From the NCBI RefSeq assembly GCF_041435215.1, contig NZ_CP108394.1:7130001-7194000 (forward strand): a DNA stretch of 64,000 nt, in the 5' to 3' direction. The translations under genes were made by a program, and so were the position numbers. Below, piece by piece: positions 25,321 to 33,661 of the stretch; the stretch's first letter is position 1; every line of letters starts with the position of its first letter. The notes beneath the pieces are model-generated. The model was not told where the DNA came from. It did no database searches and worked only from the letters and a program-made list of their open reading frames with translations. The stretch comes from Streptomyces sp. NBC_01314 (GTDB lineage: Bacteria; Actinomycetota; Actinomycetes; Streptomycetales; Streptomycetaceae).

Positions 25321-25958
25321 AGATCGTGCTCGCCGAGGACAGCGTGCTGCTGCGTGAAGGACTCGTCGGCGTCCTGACCCGCTTCGGGCACGAGGTCGTC
25401 GCGGCGGTCGGGGAAGCGGAGTCCCTCAAGGCGGCCGTGGCGTCGTACGCCCCCGACCTCGTCGTCACCGACGTACGCATGCCGCCCGGCCTCACGGACG
25501 AAGGCCTGCGCGCCGCCCTCGAACTACGCGCGGCGAACCCCTCCCTGCCCGTCCTCGTCCTCAGCCAGTACGTCCAACGGGCCTACGCCGCCGAGCTGCT
25601 GGACACCGGCGACGGCACCGGCGTCGGCTATCTCCTCAAGGACCGCATCGGCCAGGTCGAACAGTTCGCGGAGGCGGTGGAGCGGGTCGCGGCCGGCGGC
25701 ACGGTCGTCGACCCCGAGGTCGTACGGCAGTTGCTGCGGCGCCGGCGTGATCCGCTGGCGGCGCTCACCCCGCGCGAACGGGAAGTGCTCGGGCTGGTCG
25801 CCGAGGGGAAGTCGAACGGGGCGATCGCCCGCGCGATGGTCGTCAGCGAGGCGGCCGTCGGCAAACACATCGGCAACATCCTGGGAAAGCTGGACCTGCC
25901 GCCGGCGGGGGACACGCATCGCCGGGTGCTGGCCGTGCTCACGTATCTACGGGCGTGA
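25305..25958 (+). CDS. LuxR/NarL-type response regulator
   Basis: 217 aa. Receiver domain with acidic pocket AEDS and phospho-acceptor Asp in VVTDVRMPP, Lys in LLKDR, then a C-terminal LuxR HTH (LTPREREVLGLVAEGKSNGAIA). GTG start inside the end of the kinase gene with a GGAG upstream. Partner of the preceding kinase; targets unknown. Confidence 0.9.
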   Translation: MPAALKIVLAEDSVLLREGLVGVLTRFGHEVVAAVGEAESLKAAVASYAPDLVVTDVRMPPGLTDEGLRAALELRAANPSLPVLVLSQYVQRAYAAELLDTGDGTGVGYLLKDRIGQVEQFAEAVERVAAGGTVVDPEVVRQLLRRRRDPLAALTPREREVLGLVAEGKSNGAIARAMVVSEAAVGKHIGNILGKLDLPPAGDTHRRVLAVLTYLRA

Positions 25959-25978
25959 CGTGACGCGCGAGGGCAAGC

Positions 25979-26010
25979 AGAAGGCCCCTCGCCGGAGCGA
26001 GGGGCCTTCT
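25979..26010. terminator. 14-bp tetraloop hairpin with T-run
   Basis: AGAAGGCCCCTCGC (25979-25992), CGGA loop, complement at 25997-26010, followed by TTCT. Lies between the rightward response regulator and the leftward tRNA-Lys 2, terminating both. Confidence 0.85.
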
Positions 26011-26015
26011 TTCTG

Positions 26016-26089
26016 TGCGCCGCCAGGGACTCGAACCCCGGACCCGCTGATTAAGAGTCAGCTGCTCTAACCAACTGAGCTAGCGGCGC
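26016..26089 (-). tRNA. tRNA-Lys (anticodon CUU), copy 2
   Basis: 74 nt, identical in sequence to copies 1 and 3; anticodon loop CTCTTAA, discriminator A, no encoded CCA. Confidence 0.97.
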
Positions 26090-26092
26090 AGA

Positions 26093-26128
26093 CTCTGTCG
26101 CCCCCGCCTTCGGCGGCTGGCGACAGAG
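26093..26128 (-). terminator. Hairpin between IclR gene and tRNA-Lys 2
   Basis: CTCTGTCGCC (26093-26102) pairs with GGCGACAGAG (26119-26128), with an inner CCGCC/GGCGG stem. Downstream of the leftward IclR gene, it separates that mRNA from the tRNA. Confidence 0.65.
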
Positions 26129-26202
26129 AAAATACTACCTGGTCCGCACGGGTGCCTTCGACCAGTTAAACGTGAGCTGGATCTCCGACGGACACGCAGC
26201 CA

Positions 26203-26961
26203 CTAGATCGCCAACGACAGCAGTACCGGAGCGGCTCCCCGGTTCAACGTGTTCGCCGCCGCGCGCAACCGGTGCGCGTGCTCCAGCGGGAGCGACAGCG
26301 CGAGGCAGCCGACGGCGGAGCCCGCGGTGAGGGGGACGGCCGCGCAGACCGTGCCCGGTGCGTACTCCTGGAGGTCGAGGACCGGGACCGTGGGTGTCTG
26401 GGCGGCGAGTTTGCTCAGCAGCACCTTCTCGTTGGTGATCGTGCGGGCGGTGAGCCGGGCCGGGCGGTGGCGCGAGAGGTGGTCGCGCCGGCCGTTGAGG
26501 TCGAGCTGGGCCAGCAGGCCCTTGCCGAAGGCGGTGGCGTGGGCGGAGGAGCGGAAGTCGACCCACTCGTGGACCGCGGGCATGGCCGGGCTGTCGGCCC
26601 AGCCGGTGACCTGGATCTCGCCGTCCAGGTATCGGGTGATGTAGACGGCGGCGCCCACTGAGTCGCGCAGCCGGTCGAGGGTGTGCTGGAGCTGCTCGCG
26701 CACGGCCTGGTCATGGCCTTCCGCGGAGCCCAGCCGGGCGAGTGCGGCACCGGTGACGTAGGCGCCGTCGGTGGTCTGCTCCACGTATCCCTCGCGACGC
26801 AGCATCCGCAGGAGCGCGGTCAGCCGCTCGCTGTCGACACCGGTGCGACGGGCGATCTCGGCGTCGGTGACGCCACCTGCGTGCTGCGCCACCGTCTCCA
26901 GGACGCGCAGGGCGTCCTGGGCCGAGTGGTACGGCGCGGTCGGCTCGTGCTTGAGCGCCAC
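26203..26961 (-). CDS. IclR-family transcriptional regulator
   Basis: 252 aa. Winged HTH (about 12-72: DALRVLETVAQHAGGVTDAEIARRTG) and IclR effector domain (about 80-250, with FGKGLLAQL and PLTAGSAVGCLALSL). Lies just downstream of the ehu transporter genes, on the same strand, and is a likely local regulator of that island. An 18-base palindrome 137 bases upstream of its start may be its operator. Confidence 0.87.
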   Translation of the reverse strand: MALKHEPTAPYHSAQDALRVLETVAQHAGGVTDAEIARRTGVDSERLTALLRMLRREGYVEQTTDGAYVTGAALARLGSAEGHDQAVREQLQHTLDRLRDSVGAAVYITRYLDGEIQVTGWADSPAMPAVHEWVDFRSSAHATAFGKGLLAQLDLNGRRDHLSRHRPARLTARTITNEKVLLSKLAAQTPTVPVLDLQEYAPGTVCAAVPLTAGSAVGCLALSLPLEHAHRLRAAANTLNRGAAPVLLSLAI

Positions 26962-27097
26962 GGTTTCCCCCTGCGCTTCTCGGGCCGTTTTTCGGACAGC
27001 TTGCCGTTTCCCACGATACGGCCCAAGAGCCGTGCGTGGAGGGGTTGTTCACGAGAAATTCCCGGCACCTCCAGGCCTCTCAACTGCCGGACCAGCA

Positions 27098-27115
27098 CTC
27101 TGGCATATGCCAGAG
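27098..27115. promoter_or_regulatory. Perfect 18-bp palindrome upstream of the IclR gene
   Basis: CTCTGGCATATGCCAGAG reads identically on both strands. In the 214-base gap between the end of ehuA and the IclR start. The size fits a dimeric or tetrameric regulator site. Its core GGCATATGCC also occurs at 41165. Confidence 0.6.
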
Positions 27116-27175
27116 GCGTGGCCCGGCGGGCGGACCTCGCATGTTCCCACGCGTTCGCCCGTTCACTCGGAGTCG

Positions 27176-27979
27176 TCAGATGACCGCTCCCAGGAACTCG
27201 CGCGTTCGTTCGTGCGACGGATCGCCGAAGATCTTCTCGGGGCTGCCCGACTCGATCACCTGGCCAGAATCGAACATCAGAACTTGGTCCGAGATGTCCC
27301 GGGCGAAGTTCATCTCGTGGGTCACACAGAGCATCGTGATGTCGGTGGTGCGGGCGATGTCCCTGAGCAGGTCGAGGACGCCCGCGACCAGCTCGGGGTC
27401 GAGCGCGGAGGTCACCTCGTCGAGGAGCAGCACCTGCGGGCGCATCGCCAGCGCCCGCGCGATGGCCACCCGCTGCTGCTGCCCGCCGGAGAGCTGGCTC
27501 GGGTAGGAGTCGCACCTGTCGGCGAGCCCCACCAGGTCGAGAAGCTCGCGGGCGCGCGCCTCGGCCTCGTCCTTGGAGAGCCCGAGGACGTTGACGGGCG
27601 CCTCGGTGATGTTCCGCAGCACCTTCATGTTCGGGAAGAGGTTGAACTGCTGGAACACCATCCCGATGTTCTTGCGGACCTCACGGCACTGCTTCTCGCT
27701 CGCCGGAAACAGTTGCTGCCCGCCGACGGTGATCGTGCCCTCGTCCGGCTTGGTCAGGGTCATCAGCAGCCGCAGGATCGTCGTCTTGCCGGAGCCGGAC
27801 GGGCCTATCAGCGTGACGTGCTTGCCGGCGTCGACCGAGAAGTCCAGCCGGTCGAGGACGGTGTTGCTGCCGAATCGTTTGGTCACGTTCTCGAAGCGGA
27901 TCAGCTCGGCGCTGTCCACGGGGGCGCCGGAACCGGACTCGGCGTCGGGTTGCTTCATCAGCGGGGTGTCAGCGGACAA
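27176..27979 (-). CDS. ehuA: EhuA-type amino-acid ABC transporter ATPase
   Basis: 267 aa. Walker A GPSGSGKTT, Q-loop VFQQFNLF, signature LSGGQQQR, Walker B VLLLDEVTS, H-loop VTHE. Powers import of polar amino-acid-like solutes; closest in pattern to EhuA of ectoine/hydroxyectoine transporters. The TTG at 27979 has TGGAG 7 bases upstream and overlaps the permease gene by 11 bases; the first ATG (27958) lacks a ribosome site, so the TTG is preferred. Confidence 0.88.
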   Translation of the reverse strand: MSADTPLMKQPDAESGSGAPVDSAELIRFENVTKRFGSNTVLDRLDFSVDAGKHVTLIGPSGSGKTTILRLLMTLTKPDEGTITVGGQQLFPASEKQCREVRKNIGMVFQQFNLFPNMKVLRNITEAPVNVLGLSKDEAEARARELLDLVGLADRCDSYPSQLSGGQQQRVAIARALAMRPQVLLLDEVTSALDPELVAGVLDLLRDIARTTDITMLCVTHEMNFARDISDQVLMFDSGQVIESGSPEKIFGDPSHERTREFLGAVI

Positions 27980-28619
27980 GACGTCGCTCCAGGGTTCGCA
28001 GAAGGAGGGAGGCCAGATAGGAGATGAGGATGAAGGCCACCCCGATGACGGTCAGGGGCTCGGTGAAACGGAAGGTCTCCTGGGCGTAGAGCCGTGCCTC
28101 GCCCAGCATCTCCGGGACCGTGATCACCATCAGGATCGGTGTGTCCTTGAGCATCGAGATCACGTAGTTGCCCAGCGCGGGCACCACCCGGCGGACCGCC
28201 TGCGGCAGGATCACCACCGTCCAGGTGCGCCGCATCGGCAGGTTCAACGCCGTGGCCGCCTCCCACTGGCCCACGGGCACCGCCTCGATGCCGGCGCGGT
28301 AGACCTGCATCGTGTACGTCGAGTAGTGCAGCCCGATCGCGAAGACGCCCGTGGTCAGCGCCGAGAAGGTCAGCCCCCAGGCCGGCAGCACATAGAAGAG
28401 GAAGAACAGCTGGACGAGCAGAGGAGTGTTCCGGACGAACTCCGTGGCGACCCCTACCGGCCAGCTCACCCAGCGGGTCGGTGTCCGCACGAGCAGCGCC
28501 CACACCAGTCCGAGGGCGAAGGAGACGACCGAGCCCAGGGCCAGCGCCTGCAGGGTGACCAGCAGGCCCTTCCGGAAGTGCGGCAGGAAGTCGACGACCG
28601 CGTTCCAGTCCCAGTTCAT
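27969..28619 (-). CDS. ehuD: EhuD-type ABC transporter permease
   Basis: 216 aa, about five membrane helices (LVTLQALALGSVVSF first), HisM/GlnP-type EAA loop with RAGIEAVPVGQWEAATALN. Forms the heterodimeric channel with EhuC. The ATG shares a base with the TGA of ehuC (TGATG), with GGAGG 9 bases upstream; a GTG one codon earlier is possible. Confidence 0.88.
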   Translation of the reverse strand: MNWDWNAVVDFLPHFRKGLLVTLQALALGSVVSFALGLVWALLVRTPTRWVSWPVGVATEFVRNTPLLVQLFFLFYVLPAWGLTFSALTTGVFAIGLHYSTYTMQVYRAGIEAVPVGQWEAATALNLPMRRTWTVVILPQAVRRVVPALGNYVISMLKDTPILMVITVPEMLGEARLYAQETFRFTEPLTVIGVAFILISYLASLLLRTLERRLVR

Positions 28620-29332
28620 CACGCACCACCTCCGGCGCTCGCGCCCTCGGCGACCCGTACGGGCGCCACGGTCGTCTTCACCGGGGCCTTGCCGATCCCG
28701 GCCTTCAGCCGCCGCTCCAGCACCCGCATGCCCCGGGTGAGCAGGAACGCGATCACGAAGTAGATGAGCAGGAGATAGGTGTAGATCTCCACGCTCTCCT
28801 GCAACGCCAGCCGTACCAGGCTGCCGCTGAACGCCAGGTCACCCATGCCGATGATCGACACCAGCGCCGTGCCCTTGAGCAGTTCGACCACCAGGTTGGC
28901 GAAGGGCGGGATCATCTCCGGGACCGCCTGCGGCAGCAGGATCAGCCGTATCCGCTGCCACGGGGTGAAGCTCAGCGCGATACCGCCCTCGCGCTGCGCC
29001 GGATCCACGGCGGTCAGGGCGCCGCGCACGATCTCGGCGCCGTACGCCCCGTACGTCAGCCCGAGGGCGAGGACGCCCGCCCACATCGGGACCAGCTGCC
29101 AGCCGAAGGCCAGCGGCAGCACGAAGTACACCCAGAAGATCATGATCAGTGCGGAGGTGCCGCGGAAGACCTCGGTGTACAGGCCCGCGACGAAGCGGAC
29201 GATCCACCGCCGGTGGGTGCGCGCGACCCCCACCACGAAGGAGACGACCGTGGCCAGCAGCGCGCCGAGGACCAGCAGTTGGAGGGTGACCCAGACGCCG
29301 CGCAGGACGAGTTCCCAGAGTCCCTGTGTCAT
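28619..29332 (-). CDS. ehuC: EhuC-type ABC transporter permease
   Basis: 237 aa membrane protein, about five helices, EAA-type loop EIVRGALTAVDPAQREGGIA. Second half of the channel with EhuD. Overlaps ehuB by 4 bases (ATGA). Confidence 0.88.
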   Translation of the reverse strand: MTQGLWELVLRGVWVTLQLLVLGALLATVVSFVVGVARTHRRWIVRFVAGLYTEVFRGTSALIMIFWVYFVLPLAFGWQLVPMWAGVLALGLTYGAYGAEIVRGALTAVDPAQREGGIALSFTPWQRIRLILLPQAVPEMIPPFANLVVELLKGTALVSIIGMGDLAFSGSLVRLALQESVEIYTYLLLIYFVIAFLLTRGMRVLERRLKAGIGKAPVKTTVAPVRVAEGASAGGGA

Positions 29333-30252
29333 GCGCGACAGAGCTCCTTCGTGGTCAGGTCGGTCATCTCGACCTTGGTGAAGCCGAAGGGCCGCAGGAC
29401 GCGCAGCAGTTCGCCGCTCTCCTTCATCTTCCGCAGCTCGACGTTGAAGGCGTCCCGCAGCCGCGTCTCGGCCGGCCGGAACGCGAAGCCCGCGCCGTCC
29501 ACCCGCGGCTCGCCGTCGACGAGCGCGGCGAACGGCTTGGTCGCCTCCGTCGTGCGGGACTTCTTGACCACCTCGCGGGTGGTCAGCGACGTCCCCGCGA
29601 ACACGTCGACCCGCCCCGCCTCCACGGCGTTCAACCCGGCCACCTGGTCGGGCACGATGACGATGTCGCTCTCCGGGTACCCGGCCTCGACGGCATGCGC
29701 GATCTGCGCGTACCCCGATCCCGTGGCGAACCGGGCCTTGGCACGGATCACGTCCGCGTAGTCGTTGAGGCCCTTCGGATTGCCCTTCCGCACCACGAAC
29801 GCGTCCAGCATCTGATGGTCGGGCTCGGAGAAGATGACCTCCGCGCAGCGGTCGGGGTTGATGTACATCCCGGCGGAGACGACATCGAACTGCTGGGAGT
29901 TCAGCCCGGGTATGAGCGAGCCGAACTCGGTGGGAACGGGCTGAACCCGCCCCACGCCCAGCCGCTTGAAGACGACCCTGGCCACTTCCGGCCCCTCGCC
30001 GGTCAGTTCGCCGTCCGTGTCGATGTAGCCGAAGGGGATCTCTCCCGCGATACCGAGCCGCACGACGCCCTGCGCCCGCAGCCGGTCCAGCAGCTCACCC
30101 CCCTCCGTGCCGGAGGCGGTTGCCACCCGGCTGCACCCGGCGGCGCCCAGCGCGCCCGCCGTGGCCAGCGCGGAGGCGCCGGCGAGCAGTGCCCGGCGGC
30201 TGGGGTCGCGTGTCTTCCCGGTTCTCCCGGAGGTCTCTGTTGCTGGAGCCAT
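29329..30252 (-). CDS. ehuB: EhuB-type substrate-binding lipoprotein
   Basis: 307 aa periplasmic-type binding protein (SBP_bac_3). N-terminal twin-arginine motif SRRALLAG then lipobox LGAAGC, so it is Tat-exported and lipid-anchored. IAGEIPFGYIDTDGELTGEGPEVARV and the C-terminal KMKESGELLRVLRPFGFTK and TTKELC closely follow the EhuB pattern. Delivers solute to EhuCD. First gene of the leftward ehuBCDA operon, divergent from the DUF3830 gene; 121 bases between them hold both promoters. Real substrate is uncertain because ectoine-degrading enzymes are absent here. Confidence 0.88.
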   Translation of the reverse strand: MAPATETSGRTGKTRDPSRRALLAGASALATAGALGAAGCSRVATASGTEGGELLDRLRAQGVVRLGIAGEIPFGYIDTDGELTGEGPEVARVVFKRLGVGRVQPVPTEFGSLIPGLNSQQFDVVSAGMYINPDRCAEVIFSEPDHQMLDAFVVRKGNPKGLNDYADVIRAKARFATGSGYAQIAHAVEAGYPESDIVIVPDQVAGLNAVEAGRVDVFAGTSLTTREVVKKSRTTEATKPFAALVDGEPRVDGAGFAFRPAETRLRDAFNVELRKMKESGELLRVLRPFGFTKVEMTDLTTKELCRA

Positions 30253-30373
30253 GGCCGCGCGGCTACCCGACCCGATGCGATGTATTCGCGCCACTGCCGG
30301 GGCCTTCACGCCCCCTGCACACACCCGGCGGGAACCGGCCGGACCCCGAGGCGCCCTTGACCCCGGCTGCACC

Positions 30374-30877
30374 ATGGAAGACATGGCCGACCGCTACATA
30401 GAGATCTCCCTGCTCAAGCGCCAGGTCGTGTGCCGGGCGAAACTCCTCGACGACCGTGCGCCGCTCACCTGCGCCGCCGTCTGGGGCGCCCTGCCCCTGG
30501 CCGGCGACGTCTACCACGCCAAATACGCCCGCAACGAGATCTACGCCCTCTTCCCGCCCTTCGCCGACCGTGAGCCGCCCCTGGAGAACCCCACCGTCAC
30601 CCCCATCCCCGGCGACCTCTGCTACTTCTCCTTCGCCGGCACGGAGCTGGCCACGAACGCGTACGGCTACGACGAGGAGGTCCGCCCGGGGACGACCCTC
30701 GTCGACCTGGCCCTCTTCTACGAACGCAACAACCTGCTGCTGAACGGCGACGTGGGGTGGGTGCCGGGAATCGTCTGGGGCCAGGTGGTCGACGGCCTGG
30801 AGGAGATGGCGGAAGCGTGCAACGACCTGTGGAGGGCGGGGGCGCTGGGGGAGAGCCTGCGATTCAGCCGGGCATGA
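30374..30877 (+). CDS. DUF3830 (cyclophilin-like fold) protein
   Basis: 167 aa. RYIEISLLKRQVVCRAKLLD, ARNEIYALFPPF, PGDLCYFSF and NNLLLNGDVGWVPG are the recognisable DUF3830 blocks. The family is uncharacterised and often encoded with ABC importers, amidases and isomerases. Start either at 30374 or at the ATG 30383 (MADRYIEIS). It is the only rightward gene between ehuB and the amidase, suggesting shared regulation with the transporter. Confidence 0.78.
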   Translation: MEDMADRYIEISLLKRQVVCRAKLLDDRAPLTCAAVWGALPLAGDVYHAKYARNEIYALFPPFADREPPLENPTVTPIPGDLCYFSFAGTELATNAYGYDEEVRPGTTLVDLALFYERNNLLLNGDVGWVPGIVWGQVVDGLEEMAEACNDLWRAGALGESLRFSRA

Positions 30878-31038
30878 CGGTGCGGGCGCCCCATGGCTCG
30901 GGGGCGTATCAGCCCCTGCTTCTCAGGGGCGCGGGGAACTGCGCGAGAAGCCCCACCCACCCGCACCCGACAACGAACCCCTCGGGGTCGAAGGGGCAGC
31001 GCCCCTGGCGGAGGGACGGGTAGGGGCGGCGGGGGCGA

Positions 31039-32454
31039 TCAGAGCCGGGGCGGCACAACCCCCGCGACCCCCGCCTCGTACAACGCATGCCCCACCCGAA
31101 GCACCAGATCATCCCGATGCCGAGCAGCCACCACCTGCACCCCCACGGGCAACCCACCCCCGTCCACCCCCACGGGAACACTCGCCGCAGGCTGCTGCGT
31201 CAGGTTGAACGGATACGTGAACGGCGTCCACCCGGTCCACCGCCGGTACCCGGAACCGCCCGGCACCTCCACCCCCGCCTCGAACGCGGTCACCGGCAAC
31301 GAGGGCGTGACGAGAACGTCGTACCGCTCGTGGAACGCCCCCATCCGCCGTCCGAGATCCATCCGCACATCCACCGCGGCCAGATAGTCCAGCGCGGACA
31401 ACCGCGCCCCGAGCTCCCGGATCTCCCGCAACCCGGGGTCCAGCACCTCCCGTTGACGCGGCCCCAGCCGCTGCGTCACCCGCGCCGCCCCGCTGAACCA
31501 CAGCGTGTGGAACGCCTCGACGGGATCGGAGAAGTCGGGGTCGGCCTCGCCGACGTGCGCGCCGAGCCCGGCGAGCCCCTCCATGGCCCGCCGCACCGCG
31601 CGGGCGACGCCCGGCTGCACGGCGACCTGCCCACCCAGCGACGCCGAGTACGCGACCCGCAGCCCCCGCACCCCGCCGGCGAGCGCGTCCGTGAAGGACC
31701 CGGACGCCGGCCCGAGCCCCGACCAGTCCCGCGCGTCGGGCCCGGAGATGACGTCCAGCATCAGCGCGGCGTCCGCCGCGTCCCGCGTCAGCGGCCCGAC
31801 ATGCGCCAGCGTGCCGAAGGCGCTCGCGGGATACAACGGCACCCGCCCGTACGTCGGCTTCAGCCCGAACACCCCGCAGAAGGCGGCCGGGATACGCACA
31901 CTGCCGCCCCCGTCCGTGCCCAGCGCCAGCGGCCCCGCCCCGAGCGCGACGGCCGCCGCGGCACCCCCGCTGGAACCCCCGGCCGTACGCGAGAGGTCGT
32001 ACGGATTCCGCGTCACGCCACTCAACGGCGAGTCGGTGACGCCCTTCCAGCCGAACTCGGGCGTCGTGGTCTTCCCCAGGAAGACGGCTCCCTGCTCCCG
32101 CAGCCGGGCCACGGAAGGCGCGTCCTCGTCCCAACTGCCCTCCGCGGAAGCCGAGATGGTCCTGGAGCCCTTCAGGGTCGGCCCGCCCCGCATCAGCAGG
32201 ATGTCCTTCACCGTGACCGGCACCCCGTCCACCGCCCCGGCCGGCTCCCCCCGCCGCCAGCGCCCCTCCGACTCCCGCGCCCGCACGAGGGCCGACTCGG
32301 TGTCGATCCGCACGAACGCGTTCACGTCCGGCTGCACCCGCTCGGCCCGCTCCAGGGCCGCCCGCGCCACCTCCACGGGACTGAACTCACCCTTGCGATA
32401 CCCCTCGACGAGTCGTACGGCGGACAGCTCCGTCAATCGCGTCGGCTCCGACAT
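31039..32454 (-). CDS. Amidase-signature family amidohydrolase
   Basis: 471 aa. Full Ser-cisSer-Lys triad: Lys in VTVKDI, cis-Ser in TAGGSSGGAAAA, nucleophile Ser in GTDGGGSVRIPAA. Hydrolyses an amide bond; substrates of such enzymes range from aryl amides to maleamate-like or cyclic amides. GGGAGGGG 6 bases before the ATG; lies 20 bases downstream of the hydroxyacid dehydrogenase, same strand, so the two form an operon. In this context it may open or deamidate the imported compound. Confidence 0.88.
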   Translation of the reverse strand: MSEPTRLTELSAVRLVEGYRKGEFSPVEVARAALERAERVQPDVNAFVRIDTESALVRARESEGRWRRGEPAGAVDGVPVTVKDILLMRGGPTLKGSRTISASAEGSWDEDAPSVARLREQGAVFLGKTTTPEFGWKGVTDSPLSGVTRNPYDLSRTAGGSSGGAAAAVALGAGPLALGTDGGGSVRIPAAFCGVFGLKPTYGRVPLYPASAFGTLAHVGPLTRDAADAALMLDVISGPDARDWSGLGPASGSFTDALAGGVRGLRVAYSASLGGQVAVQPGVARAVRRAMEGLAGLGAHVGEADPDFSDPVEAFHTLWFSGAARVTQRLGPRQREVLDPGLREIRELGARLSALDYLAAVDVRMDLGRRMGAFHERYDVLVTPSLPVTAFEAGVEVPGGSGYRRWTGWTPFTYPFNLTQQPAASVPVGVDGGGLPVGVQVVAARHRDDLVLRVGHALYEAGVAGVVPPRL

Positions 32455-32474
32455 GCGGCCCCTCCCAGGGGAGT

Positions 32475-33434
32475 TCAGTGTCCGGGCACGTACCCGCGCT
32501 GCTTGTCGACCACGTTGGGCAGCGGCTTCCCCGCCTCCCACAGCTCGAACAACTCCACGAACTGGGCGCCGAGTTCGTCCCGCCACCCCACCGTGTCCCC
32601 GCTCATGTGGGGAGAGACGAGCAGTCCCGGCACCTCCCACAGCGGATCGTCCGGGCCCAGCGGCTCGCGCTCGAAGACATCCAGCGCCGCCCCCGCGATC
32701 CACCGCTTCCGCAGCGCCTCGACGAGCGCGTCCTCCACCACGAGCTGCCCACGCCCCACATTCACGAACCGCGCGGACGGCTGCATGACCCCGAACCGGC
32801 GGGCATCGAACATGCCGTACGTCGCCTCCGTCAGCGGCGCGGCCGCGATCACCCAGTCGGCGCGGGCCAGCAGCCGGTCGAGGTCCTGCGGACCGTGGAC
32901 GCCGGCCCGCGCGGCCCGGCCGACCACGGCCGTATGGAGGCCGAGGGCCTTGAGGTGGCGCGCGATCGCCCGCCCGATCGGTCCGGAGCCCACCACACAG
33001 GCCCGGCCGCCCGCCACCCGCAGCGCCTCCCGGTGCCGCCACTCCCGCCGCCCCTGCAACTCCCAGCTGCGCGGCAGATCCTTGGCCATGGCCAGGACGA
33101 GCGCGGCGACGTACTCGGCGATCGGCGCCTCGAAGACCCCGCGCGCGTTCGTCACCACCGTGTCCTCGTCGGCGGCGAGCCCGGGACCCAGCAGATGGTC
33201 GACGCCCGCGCTCGCCGTGTGCACCCAGCGCGGCCGAGGCCCGCCATCCGGCCAGACGTCCCGCACCACGCGGGACGCGAAGTCCCACACCAGCAGCACA
33301 TCGGCGTACGGCAGCCGCGCGGCCAGCGTCGAGGCGTCGGCGTACTCGATCGTGGCCCGCCCGGTGAGCCGCCCGAGCCGAGGCCGCGGCTCGGTGTCGA
33401 GGACGAGGAGATTCGGGCGATGCGACGAGGTCAT
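32475..33434 (-). CDS. D-isomer-specific 2-hydroxyacid dehydrogenase
   Basis: 319 aa. NAD-binding VVGSGPIGRAIARHL, catalytic Arg in NVGRGQLV, Glu in LDVFEREPL, His in VSPHMSGD. Interconverts a 2-keto acid and D-2-hydroxy acid. First gene of the leftward dehydrogenase-amidase pair; a stack of 21-bp repeats lies just upstream. Confidence 0.87.
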   Translation of the reverse strand: MTSSHRPNLLVLDTEPRPRLGRLTGRATIEYADASTLAARLPYADVLLVWDFASRVVRDVWPDGGPRPRWVHTASAGVDHLLGPGLAADEDTVVTNARGVFEAPIAEYVAALVLAMAKDLPRSWELQGRREWRHREALRVAGGRACVVGSGPIGRAIARHLKALGLHTAVVGRAARAGVHGPQDLDRLLARADWVIAAAPLTEATYGMFDARRFGVMQPSARFVNVGRGQLVVEDALVEALRKRWIAGAALDVFEREPLGPDDPLWEVPGLLVSPHMSGDTVGWRDELGAQFVELFELWEAGKPLPNVVDKQRGYVPGH

Positions 33435-33456
33435 AGGCGTAGGACACCAATCACGG

Positions 33457-33540
33457 ACGGAAACGGCTCTACTCACAACGAAAGCGGCTCTACTCACGAC
33501 GGAAGCGGTTCTGCTCACGACGGAAGCGGTTCCACCGGCC
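33457..33540. repeat. Four tandem 21-bp repeats in a divergent promoter
   Basis: Units at 33457, 33478, 33499 and 33520 follow ACGGAAGCGGTTCTGCTCACG with a few changes per copy; the fourth is the most diverged. They fill the gap between the leftward dehydrogenase and the rightward isomerases, starting 23 bases before the dehydrogenase start. Confidence 0.85.
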
Positions 33541-33661
33541 CCACGAGATGCGTGTGACGTGCACTGATTGACCACGCTCGCACCCGAACCTACCTTCGTC
33601 AACACGGACTTGCGCACGTTCTGTCGTCCGCACATCTCTCTCCGTGAGGCCGGTGACCGTC

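Noticed and set aside
33457..33540. CRISPR array
   Set aside because: Repeats are contiguous 21-mers without spacers, and no cas genes are present; the same holds for the 17-mers at 51198.
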